DNA from: Plasmodium brasilianum | Lineage: Eukaryota > Apicomplexa > Aconoidasida > Haemosporida > Plasmodiidae | Assembly (NCBI RefSeq): GCF_023973825.1 | Contig: NC_090117.1 | Coordinates: 62,001 to 126,000 of the forward strand | Length of the DNA: 64,000 bases | Direction: 5' to 3' | Position numbers and translations under genes: made by a program | The notes under the pieces: model-generated | Seen by the model: the letters and a program-made list of their open reading frames with translations, nothing else | What the model was told of the DNA's origin: nothing | The model's database searches: none | In this document: positions 38,582 to 51,200 of the stretch, piece by piece | How the letters are laid out: each line of letters begins with the position of its first letter | How positions within the stretch are numbered: position 1 is the stretch's first letter

Positions 38582-41500
38582 GTGATACATATCTAATAAT
38601 GTAATACATTAAATAAAGTAAATGTTAATATCAAGTTATACACTTCCAACTAAAAAAAAAAAATACCTCTTTTATTTTGGATAATATTTTTTCTTAAAAA
38701 ATCAACATATGTAGAATATTTTAATACTTAGTAAAAAAAAAAAAATCCTAAAAAAGGATTCATTAAAATTTTATAAATTATTTTATTTTTAAAAAATTAA
38801 CTTTATGTAAAATGCATCAATTTGAACTCATTTGCATATATACACAGCGTAAAACTTAATTACATATTAGAATAATTAAAAATTTTTTTTTTTATGATTT
38901 CTAATTATTAGGAAATTTTGAATTTATTTACAATATGGAATGTATAAAATATATATATATAAGCTATTATTCTATGTATATCTTGTATAATTAATATTTT
39001 AAGTTTTTCTTAATAATCATTTTTATTTTATAAATAATATATTTCTGAGAATGTATTTATTATGGATAAAAAAAAACATTATTATTTACAACAATGAAAC
39101 AAAAGTATTAATAAAATTAAAATATATATATTTTGTGAAAATTCTCATGTTTTACTAATTATAACGCATGCTTTACTTTGTGGTCTGCAATCAGTTTAAA
39201 AAATAAAAAATAATATATATTATCGAATTTATGAAAAAATTTATATTTTAAGTAAAAATAATAATTTATTTTTTATTTTGTATAATTATTTTTGAAAATT
39301 ATTATTTTTAGTTATATTTAATTTATGTCGTTATTCGTAAATCACATGTTCTTAAACATACAAGTTAATTTTTTTTTTTTTTCTAATAAGCGTAAACATT
39401 AGGAATAAATTTCATAAAAAAAAAATGTATAATACATGTATAAAATGTGTAAATATTACAGTAATCTTGATTCATTAATGTTTTTGTTTAGCACTATCAT
39501 GAATAACAATACATATCTTTTTCGTTATCAACTTATTTTATAATATATATTTAAATAATATACATAAAATTGAATCAAACATTGCATAACTTCATTACCA
39601 ATACTAGGAACATAGGTATCATTTAATTTATTTCTCTATATTATATTGCACACTACTAACAATATTCTATGTACATTATTATTAAAAATTAAAATTATAT
39701 GAACATATATGAAATTTTTTACTAATTTATTTAACTATAAGATAAAACACTTTTAAAGGCATAAATATATTTTGAACATAAAAAAATATATTTACCTTAA
39801 ATATTATAACGTTTAATACTAACAAAAGAAAAAAAAAAATTATTAAGTAATCTTTTAAAAAAAATTTCAGCAAGGTGATTAACATTTTTATTAATATTTA
39901 AATAAAAATTAACCTCAATTGGTCTTTAAACAAATATATTTTCAAAAGAAAAGGAAATACATAATATACATCATATAATAAACAATACGTTTTTAAATAT
40001 ACATATCGTATATTACCTAAAAAAATATTTGCCTTAATTAAGGGGATGAATTTGAATTTACATAATAGTACCATTGAACAAATTGAAGTTGTGATAAAAG
40101 CTTGCATATAAATATAAACAAAAATCGTATGTATTTCCTTATGTAATTTATCCTTTTAGTTAAAATAGAGCTTAATATTTTAACTAAAATATATTGGTGC
40201 TTATAACATTAATGTATTCATACTTATATTCGTATTAAGTAGCATATATGTGTAACTTGGATTTCCTTTGCATAACATTATATTATTAAAAGAATTCATT
40301 AAAATTCCTAGTTATTAATTAAAACATCATATATTATTGTATATATTTAAAATAATACTTTTCCTGTTATAAACAAATCTGTAGAGCAAAAATTCGAAGT
40401 ACCACAAATATATAAATGATTACCTATTTATAATACTATGGAAAAAATATTTTTAACTTAAAATTTTTTATTGTTTAATACTTAATTAAAATTTATACTA
40501 AGTATATTATTCACTTTTATAGAGTACTTATTTTTTAAGACAGAATAAAATGAGTAAATGTTCAAGGTTACTATCTAATTTCACACTAACATTGGTTCAA
40601 AAAAATTTTTAATTAATACTATGATAAACACAAAAATATAATATCTTTTTATTATGAAATTTTTTTTTTATAATACATATTCAATTAATTTTCATAAAAC
40701 GGATTTATATCTAATTACTACAAAGGCTATGCAACGATACATGAATCTTGAGCCATTCATTTAGCTATAAAGTTTAATTAATTCTAAAATTGATAATGTT
40801 CAATTAAGAATTCATTCTTAATAGAAAAATAATATTAATTTATACAGATTATTTCATCATTTTTTACTAAAAATGTATATAAACATATTAAAAATATTTT
40901 TATGTTATATATGTTGTAAAAAATATACTCTTCATTAAAATATGTTGCAAAGAATATTTGTTAAGATTACATTGGTGTAAAACATACTAACAAAAAATAA
41001 AAACATGGATTTAGCTTGATTAAAAAAAGAAAAAAATGTTCTTTCAAAATAAACCTAATATATAATTAATATTTTTAAATAGTTCTTCAAATAATGTCTT
41101 ATATTTATAAAAAAAACTAGAAAAAAAATGAATGTTAAAGATGTACATTATCTCATTATATGAGAGATGTTGCATTAACTGCAGTATTATAAATCATATT
41201 AAATGAGCACTTATATTTCATTATAAAATTTTAGATAAAAATTTATTTATCCATATTTTTTTCATATATAATTCATACTTTTTCGCAAATACTGATCAGT
41301 AACTATTTAATATTTATATGAAATAATATATATATATAAGAATAACAACTGAGAACAATTAATTACCCCAAATAAGGAGAATGTAATGATAAAATAAGTA
41401 TATAATAATTCGATCAGTCATATATATTTAATATACATATATTTTACTTTTGTATATCAACGAATATATGTATACTATATATGAAGTATAACGAAATATT

Positions 41501-41613
41501 TATTTATACAAGAAATATTTATTTTCAGAACGTAATATTATTAGTAAAGTTGATATTTTGTTAATTACAAGAAACGATTTTATCTAAAGAAAATATATTT
41601 GTTATAAACAGGC
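38582..41613. other. Intergenic spacer
   Basis: Contains the upstream block at 38821-38843 and, about 707 bases upstream of the pseudogene ATG, tttttgaaaattattatttt at 39290-39309, like that near 5450. No gene recognised; the 69-codon minus frame at 39898-40107 has no support. Confidence 0.45.
38821..38843 (-). promoter_or_regulatory. Conserved upstream block of the second fam-m-type pseudogene
   Basis: tttgaactcatttgcatata on the + strand, about 240 bases upstream of the ATG. Confidence 0.35.
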
Positions 41614-42483
41614 TTAATTTTCTTTTCCTCTTACATCAATTGAATATTTTAAAATTTTTACCAGTATATAAATAAAAATTGAAAAACATAAAACAACTAG
41701 CCATAATGAAACTTCCGATACATTATTAATTATCAATTCTAATAAATCCTCTGATGATTCTTCAGAGCTTTATGAAATAAGCTTAATATAATAACATAAA
41801 ATAAATAATGGAAATACTGTTAAATAAAATATTATAGGTACATCAAAAAACAAAGTTGAACTAATATACGCTGAAAGTTTAAAACCTTTTTCTAATTAGG
41901 ATTAGTACATTACTTATATTCATATATACAACTAAATCCCTCGTGTAATCATTTTTCACACATATAATATAATGTTGAAAATGGTTTACATATAACAGGT
42001 GCGCCTTTTTTTAATTAATTTTTTGTTTGAATCTATTGAATTATCTACATCGTTAGTTTCATATTTACTATTGTATTCTCATTCATAATTCTTTCCTTTA
42101 TATATTTTATCATTACCTATTTTTGAAGGAAATATATTTGACCATCCTATATTTTTTGTTTCATTCTCATGAACTAACAACAATTTATCAGTTCCTAAAT
42201 CAAAACATATCAGTGTATTGTTCATAGTATCTAAAGATTTAACAAACGTACACTACAAATAAAATAAAATATTTGAATTATTTACAATGTAATCTAATTT
42301 TTTAAGCCCTCACATATTATTATTATTATATATGTTTATAGATAATATGAAGCATCAATGGATATAAAACAAATTTTCTTGTATACTGTTTTCATAGCAC
42401 ATCGTACAAATTAGAATTTAACCAAATAAAAAGAAGAAATTTAAGGGGTTTAACTAAAGTAAAAAATTTAATTTTTTATTCAT
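41614..42483 (-). pseudogene. Decayed two-exon exported-protein relic
   Basis: On the minus strand, a possible first exon starts with ATG at 42483 (MNKKLNFLL then TAG), followed by FFFLFG. Exon-2-like sequence opens after tttgtag before 42253 with CTFVKSLDTMNNTLICFDLG, close to the STFNK opening of fam-l/fam-m. It keeps an open frame to TGA in KGKNYE*EYN, then shifts. Further on it encodes LSAYISSTLFFDVPIIFYLT, TAA, then SSEESSEDLLELIINN and a membrane segment (VSLWLVVLCFSIFIYILVK), ending RGKEN and TAA at 41616-41614. No PEXEL-like motif is readable. Gene plan and two membrane segments suggest the same broad exported class, but family is uncertain. Confidence 0.6.
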
Positions 42484-45400
42484 GTTGGAATTATTTAATA
42501 TTAAAATATATTTATATCCATAAAAATTAACTGCATTTCTTTAAGCTACTAATAATAGGACATATTCAATTTGTTTATAAATTTTTTTTATTCTTCATAA
42601 AATAGTATAAAATTTCATTAATAAAATAAAAATATAAACTGTAAAAAGGAAAAGATAATATTAAAAATGATTTAATGAATAAAAGCAATAAAAATACTTA
42701 TAAAATAAGTAACATTAATTACAATAAATTTTGATATATAAGATTATATTAATAAATGATAAATATATATATTGATTCCCTGACAGAACAATTGTATAAT
42801 GTTTTTATATATATCTTTTATAAATAAAAAAAAATTATTTTTTTTTTTTATTTAATGATTTCATTTTATATTTAAGGTAAAAAAAAAATAAATGTACGCT
42901 GAATAAACATATTAAAATATATATTAATAATATATCTATTAATTTTTGTTTCTTTATTTTCTATCGATAAACATAGATTTTTGTACTTATTATATTCTTA
43001 AATATTATTTTATAGTTAAAAAATTAAAACTGTTATATGGTATATAATAGAAATGATAAAATTAAGCAAAAATAAAAATATGATCAATATTTTTTATAAA
43101 ATAAGTCATAACTTAACATGTAAAATATACCTACAATATGTGGAATACTTATACAATATCTTTTAAAAGATAGAATCTAGAATTGATTTGCGTAAAAAAT
43201 TTATATATTCTAAAAAGTTTATTCAAAACTTCTGTTTTACATTTTTTTATCTAATTATTATAAAAAGGACCTTATAGTTACTATATAATATAAATGAATA
43301 TATTTTATTAATTATTAATAAATGTGAATTGCTTATATTTAAGAATTCATTTAATTTTTCTTTTCTTTTTTTTCATTTTTAAATAATAAAAATTTTTAAT
43401 TTTGATAACTATATCAATAATGTAAAATAAATATAAATGTAAAGTAAATTTAATTAAAAAACAACTTTAGTAATTATAATAATTTAAAAAGGATTTTTAA
43501 ATAATATAACTTAAAAGATAAAAAAATATCTCTTCCAAAGGAGGAAGTATTATAAATATAATATTATATAAAAAGATTTAGGAAAAATTTTGAAGTATTA
43601 ATTTTTTTCTCGAACACTTTATATATGAGAGAACAGAATTTTTATATTTTAATAACTTATAAATAAGAACTACTCAAATATATTGATTAAATTATGAACT
43701 TTATAAAACTACAATAAATGAAATAAATTAGTTTTTTTTTTGGATACATACACTTAGAAGCATAAATATGCATGTTAAAATATTTGTATTTTTTACTCTT
43801 TGTTACAGTTAGTACTTTGATAATTATAAAAGAAATATATGATGAAATATACTATTTTAATTGTATATATAATAATATGTTATTAATTTTTATAAACAAT
43901 TACTTTTCTAAAAAATAATAAACTATATGTAAATAAAAAAACATTTATATATTTTGTCTCATGTATCATATGTTATTCTATAACTTTTCAGAAAAGTGAT
44001 ATTATTTATTTCATCCTTGTATAAATATTATATGTACAATTATAAATATATTTGGAAATATACTAGTTCATGTACATCTACTGTATCTATTATTTGAATA
44101 TCTCTTACATTTTCTTATATTACAAATTATTATTTATATAGACCATATAACAGCACACCTTAATAATTAGTACTATATCTTAAACATAATTCTTATTTAT
44201 ATGTATTATATAAAGGTATATACTTTTATTTAAATAATATTCCTACATTCTAACTTAAATAATTTTTTTGGTCATATTTGTTAGTATTTACTTTCCCTTT
44301 TATTATATTTTTAATGGTACATTTATCAAAAATATCTATAATGCTCTAAATTAAGCATATTAAGCCAAATCAAAATATAATCTATATACAATTTTAATTT
44401 TTTTGTATAATATATAATTTGATCTTCATTATATATATATATCACATATAAATTGTATTATTATATAAATACATTTCTATATATTTATTGTATATACGTA
44501 CACATATGAATTCATACATTTATTTATTAAAACTCTCTAATATTATGTGGTTTCTTATATACATAATCCTTTTTAATTATTATTTCTTTTTAGCATGAGC
44601 TTCATAATAAAAGTAAATATTTTTTCTAACCAGTAATATTATTAATGTTATATAATACTGGAGTACATACTTTATTTATTTTTGATATTTCGTTTAAATA
44701 TAGTTGATATTATGCTATATATATTTTCGTATAATACTTTTTTCCCCCATTGTTGTGTTAATTAACAATAATTCAATGACATTTACTATAAATGTTCTAC
44801 GTCTTTTCAACTATTCTCTTACTACTAATAGGTCTAAAAATATATATCAACTCAAATCTACATACTTCAGTTAATAACGAAAATGAGTGATGCTTCAATT
44901 TCATTTACAAATTTTTTTAAAATGTCCTATTTTTCATTTTAGTCTAGTACTTTATAGAGATTTATATATTTTAATTAACCTGAAATATTTAAAACGTATT
45001 TAACACAGTCATATAGCTTTCACGTTTACATATATTAACTAATAAAAATTTAAAAAGGAAAAAAGAAGGAAAGTTTAAATAATAACAGTTCTATCATAAA
45101 CTGTATAATTCAATATATATACACAGATAAATGTAGAACAAACATAAATAGAATAAAAAATTTATTCACTAAATATTACATCTTTTCAGTATAACCAAAT
45201 GTTATTAATTGCACTACTTCAAAAATAATTAAATAAAAAATAAATGTAACATTCTAAGTTATACTGTACAAAGGAAACTAATATTATCTAGAAGCTCTAA
45301 TGTATAATAATGCGTTTATATAATAATATTTATAATTCAATAATAAAATCTATCAGAATAATATTATTAAAACGAATAAAACAATTGTATATCTTTCGTC

Positions 45401-46235
45401 TTGTACTATTTAAAATGTTATAAATGTTTTATACCTTTTTCTGCCTTATAATAAAATTTTACCATTAAACAAAAAAATTATTTTATTATAATAAAAAGGC
45501 TACGAAGCAAAATAAATAATAATTAATTGTCACATATATTGTTTGAAATTACTTATATGGTCTAATTGATTAAGTATCACTGGTTTTCCTTTTTTTTTTA
45601 AATTTATTCTTAACTAATAAAATTAATTTATTTTTTAAGTAAGAAAAAGTAAATGTATAGTAATAAGATAGATTGATCTCGTAATTCACTTATTTTTTAT
45701 ATACAATATATGAATATATGTACGTACTTATAACAATGCACTTACATGCGTTCACTTTGTGTCTTCGTGTGAAAAATAGGAATTTTTTATACCTAATTAA
45801 AAAAAAACTAATTATACTTTTTTTAATTAAGTTGGAAAATAGTAATTTAATAAGAATAAAAGCAAAAAATAAAAAAAACTATTTTTTATAGTTACAAATA
45901 TAAATTCTTATATATATAAAAAAAACTATATAAATTGTGCTTTATGTATTTATTTCAAGTTAGATTTATTATTCAAAAAACTCCAGTTATATACAGAAAT
46001 ATATATATGAAACACAATGTTGTGTTATACTTAAAAAATACTTTAAAATAAACTGCGAAAAACACTAAAAAATTCAAATTAACAAAAAATTAAGATAATA
46101 CATTTGTACTATTGTCGATCAAAAAAACTTGTCTCCTACAGGTATATCTATGAAATCTATGAAAATATATAGTTGCTTGTTTTTTGTGCATACAAATTAG
46201 GAAATTTTATATTTTAATTGTTGTAAAAGATTACT
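42484..46235. other. Intergenic spacer
   Basis: AT-rich with no recognised gene. The minus strand near 44.65-44.95 kb has slightly lower AT and short open pieces (for example YLNEISKINKVCTPVLYN) that may be a very old relic. The right end carries the 3' flank block at 46070-46089. Confidence 0.4.
46070..46089 (-). promoter_or_regulatory. Conserved 3' flank block of the third fam-m-type pseudogene
   Basis: aaattcaaattaacaaaaaa on the + strand, the same 20 bases as at 34502, about 147 bases past the stop. Confidence 0.35.
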
Positions 46236-47077
46236 TCAGTTAAGGAAGTCTGTGCTGTGTGACGTATTTAGTTTTTCAAGTTTTACTGTTTTTCTGCAGA
46301 TATATAAAAGCCCTACTACAAATATAATCCAGAATATAATAATTAATAATGCAATTAATGGAATGATCTTCTTTACATATGCTGTGTATTCATTAGAACG
46401 TTCAATAAATAATGCTATCATAATTGATACTGGAAATACTAAGTGTATGATATATATAAAATTAAAAATACCTCCTTTTCTATATATACAATTCGTTAAC
46501 TTAAAATCAGCTCTTTCAACTTCCACAACTTTCTTTACATAATTTTTATTATTTAATATACCTTTATCAAAATATATTTTTACTTCAGTGTATGAAAGAT
46601 ATTTAATTTCCATAGATTCTTTAAATACTCCTCTATTATTTATTGAACTTTTACATTGTTTTTTATTTTTTTATTTGGTCTCATTATTATTATTACGTAT
46701 ATCTTTTTTTTTTATACAATACACTATTTGGTACTCCTCTTTTCATCCTTTCAATATATGAACGCCTTTCGTTTTTATGAACTACTACTAATCCGTAAAT
46801 TCTAATTCCTGATTTTCTATTATCTCTGTGCTTATTATCCGAATTTTTATAAAAGTTACCCTGAAAAAACCATGTAAATATTCATTATTTACAAAAACAA
46901 GTAATATCATAATAACAAGACGTATCAATAAAAATAAAACAATAATAAAAAAATTAATAACAAAAGTGTCTTTAATTAATATTGACATACCCTTTTACTA
47001 CATAAAATGACATCCTCATTTAAAAGGAAAAACGCAAAAAATTTAATAAAAAAGAGTAACCTAATTTTCTCTATCAT
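46236..47077 (-). pseudogene. Divergent exported-protein pseudogene, poly-A frameshift
   Basis: Exons are complement(join(46236..46860,46991..47077)). Exon 1 (MIEKIRLLFFIKFFAFFLL...) is 29 codons with a consensus donor AGG|gtatgt and acceptor ttttcag|GGT. Exon 2 opens GNFYKNSDNKHRDNRKSG. The PEXEL site is degraded (RIYGLVVV where relatives read RxYRLLxK). The frame runs into stops after KKKRYT. A shift in the A-run near 46705-46715 restores it as KDIRNNNNETK, then one TAA. After that the frame is open for more than 140 codons through MEIKYLSYTEVKIYFDKG, two membrane segments (FNFIYIIHLVFPVSIMIALF; IIPLIALLIIIFWIIFVVGL) and the stop. The plan is fam-m-like but the signature blocks are weak. 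Probably dead; an open C-terminal half remains. Confidence 0.7.
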
Positions 47078-48266
47078 ACTATAGATTTTTTATATTCTAA
47101 TATGTCCTGTTATAAACAAATTAATAATAATATAACATCCTTCTAATAACAAAGGATACTATATTTTTTTTTATTTTTTTTTTATAACATTTTCCTAAAA
47201 AAATTAATAATATATGTATAATGCATTTTACAACTTAGAAAATGTAAAAGAACTCTAAAATTTGATTATTAAATTTTGACCATCATAATATAATTTATAA
47301 AAAGAACAAACTCTAATTAGAGTAATACAATTTGAATTCATTTATAAATATTTTAAATATATAATTTATTTGATTGTATTGAACATTAATTCATTATTTT
47401 ATGAATCATTTACTAAATAAAATAAAAAACAAAATATATGATTTCTTAGTATTTTAAAATATTCAGATTGAATAAAATATATAATTAACAAAATATTAAT
47501 AATACATTATTCTGTATAAGATATAAAATAATTGCAATTTTTAGTGTTTTCTCATTAATAATTATTTTTTCTGAAATAATACATTTTGTAACTAATGATT
47601 ATTATTTTTAAACAGTGCTAAGTACCATTACAATATATTAATTCTAATAATAAGCGAAAAACAAATAAATGCTTGAAAATTTTTTGTTAATTATAAAATT
47701 TGTATTTTTTATGATTTGCAGTATATTTAAAAAATAATATTTATAAGATTATGTATAATATAAGAAAAAATTTATTTTTTAAATGCAAAAAAAAAAATTG
47801 TACAAAAAATAATGTTATTTATTTACTTTTATTTATGTTAATTTGATTTACAACCCAGCATTTGTAATATGGCTTATTTAGTTACTTTTAATATTTTGGA
47901 CATTTTGTTTATGTCATTTTTTACTCTCATAGAATATTTCTATAAAGTACAGAACAATATATTTAATATTTTATCATAATATATACATATATATATTGTT
48001 AAATAAATTATAAAAAATATGCTTACTATATAAAAAAATCTTCGTAAAAATTTTATAATAAATACAAATTTTTCGTTTTGTCAACATGCATGGTTTTTAA
48101 ACATTTTTTTAAACCTTTCTTTTAAAAAATAAATCAAAATTCCACTGAATTATTTATTTTTACCCTAAACTAAGATATAGTATACAAATAGCTTAATTTT
48201 TTAGTAAACATTTTATTTTTTTCTACAAAAAGTATATATACAATTAGGGAATTGTATTATTATTAT

Positions 48267-48299
<33 letters not shown>

Positions 48300-51200
48300 C
48301 GTTTACATACATTTCTAATTAGGTCTTTTTTATATTTAATATATAATATCATTAATATCACCGAAAAATAATAAAACAAAATAAATATAAAATAATATTA
48401 TATTTTAATTTATATTGTTTTGTGATCATATTTACACTATATATACCATTATATAATCTAAAAGAAAACATGATATTTATATAAATATAGAATTATTATA
48501 GGTTCTAATATATTTCCCTTATATAATCAGAACAATTTAATACATAGAGCAACCTAAGTTCTTGAATCTTTAAAAAAAAAAGTGTTCGATTTTATTTCCT
48601 TTTTTATAATTTAACATATAATATATATGTTTTACTTTTTCTAAGAAGTTTCTGTAATACAATTTTTACATGTCTTCTAAAACACTATGAAAAATATAAT
48701 TGATTATATAATAGTCATAAAAATAATTGTATAAGACAAGATGGCAATAATTTTTTTATGCAAACGCAATAGGGTACCATTTTAAAAATTTGTTAACGAT
48801 TAGCACTAGAATACTCAATATAAATAAATCCAAGTTCCTGTAAAATCTACTTTCATCAGTATCAATCAACAGAGCAAGGAATAATCATGTTACTTGTTAT
48901 GAATATATTAATTTCCATTAATTAAATTATCATTTCTTACCGGATTTTTTTAATTTTTTCTTTTATTAACACTGTAAATTATTCAAATTAAAAATGTGAA
49001 TGGACATCTACAATCTCTCTATCTTAGTACTACATAAAATTAATATTTTGAAGTAGTATTTTATTTAAATATATTCAATCTTTCTAAAAGTTGATTTACT
49101 TCATTTTAGTTTTTTTGTTGCATTCATTTAGAAAAAAAGTATATACATTGAAATATATAAAAAAAATAAAGAAATATCTGTAGATGGTGTTGCAAATAAT
49201 CAGACATATTCTAGTAACTAACGAAGTTGTATAATGTATCATACTTTACAAAATTATAATTTATAAATTGCTATTAAAAGATATATTTGTTCATATGAAA
49301 TAGAGCTATGAACAAATAAATTAAAGGATATTTTAGAAAAATACAAATCAAAATAAATGTAAGAATAAAAATGTTCACTAATATAATGACAAAAGAGATA
49401 ATATACAAAAGACTATAATCCTAACAGTACTATAAAACGTTTTTAAAAAAGAAACTAGTCAACGTATTTAGGTAGCTAAAAAAATACAATATGAAATTAA
49501 AGAATAATCATTTTATTGAAGTTTATACATTATGAATAAGATATAATGTAAATATAAAATTGCATTCATATTAAATATATAACAAATATTAATATTATAA
49601 CTCAAGTTTAACATAGGGCATATAATATTTATTATGAGAAATCATCCATATAATAAATATAAATATATTTAAGCACAATTCAATAAATATATATGTATAA
49701 CGTTATCACTATGCATATTAAAAAATAAAAATTTTAACCTATTTTCTAAAAACTAGTAATAATTAAAATATGTTATATATTAATGTAGAATTAAAGCAAA
49801 TATAATAAATTTTATAATATAATAATTAATATAACATATATACGATAAAACGTGCAATCAAATTTTAAAAAATCAATATTAGAACTGCAGAGAATTATAT
49901 TAAACATATTATATATGAAAAGAAAAAACGTAATTCTATAGGATTAAACGATATGAAGTGAGCATAAAAATATTATCAGGCACACTGCATTACAATAAAA
50001 TTCATAAATAAAATTTATTTCATATTACGAGCAACAAAATATATAACAAGTTCTCTATATAGTATTATAAGACTCTATATTTATCTATGTAACTAAAAGA
50101 ACAAATATAAAACATTTTTATCATCAAAAATAAATCTACCAATTTACTTTGAAGATACTTTATTCTTTAAAGAAGATTTTTCTACTATAATAAATATATA
50201 ATTATGAAGTCAATTATGAAATAATATGCACAATAAATTTAAATTTATGTGCACCTTTTTCTAATAATATACACCACAATAACTACTTTGGGAATTTATA
50301 CATATTAAATAAAAAAGAAAAAATATAATTAGTTACTCCACTATTTTTTCTTAAATAAAATTATTTTTAATTATATTTCTTTTATTTTCCTTTGATACAT
50401 TTAAGCCTGTAACATTTCTATTAGTTTATACTATGTTAATAATTTACATACTGTACAAAATAATTTTAATATTGTACGTTATTTTTTTAATAAATAATAC
50501 ACTATCTATAAAACTTCAACAATTTGTATGAAATATTATTAATTTTGTATCACTTACAAGTAAATTTATTGTATAAACTTCAGCATAAAGCAATGATTTA
50601 CATAATATATTAAAACAAAATAATAAAATATATATAAACAAAAAAAAAAAAAATTTACACTTGTGTACATAAAATAGTAAATAAATAAAAAAAAAAAAAA
50701 CTATATGTAAAAAAAAAAGAAATATATGAAAAATAATATAATTAAATAAAATATTTCATATAAACAATATGACACACGTACCTTTTTTTTTTTTTTTCTT
50801 CATATTATCTTAAATATTACTATAAATTAAAAAGAAAAAATTTCAATTAAGTGCTCATTTATTCGTATAAGCATAACAGCAAAATTTGTTATAAAATATT
50901 ATTATTATTATCATAAGAAAGAACATAATACAAAGATATATATGGAAGACAAAATAAAAGTAAACACAATAACGTTATCCTTGTACTATTGAAGTACCCT
51001 TTTTTATTTTTATATAAAAATAATAATATTATATTTTTTATTATTTATATACTCACTAAACAGTTACATTATATGTAATAAGTTCTTGGTAAATGAAATA
51101 AGCATGAGAATATTTATTAAGTATATTAAAATATAATTAACTAATAAAAATATTTTGTTGAATTTTTCATTATAATAGTAACAACTGATCCCTTCATATA

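Noticed and set aside
46788..46988. 66-codon minus frame covering the first intron of the pseudogene
   Set aside because: It runs through the intron between good splice sites and has no family likeness.
48260..48295. (TA)n tract considered as a functional element
   Set aside because: Simple AT microsatellites of this kind occur throughout the window.
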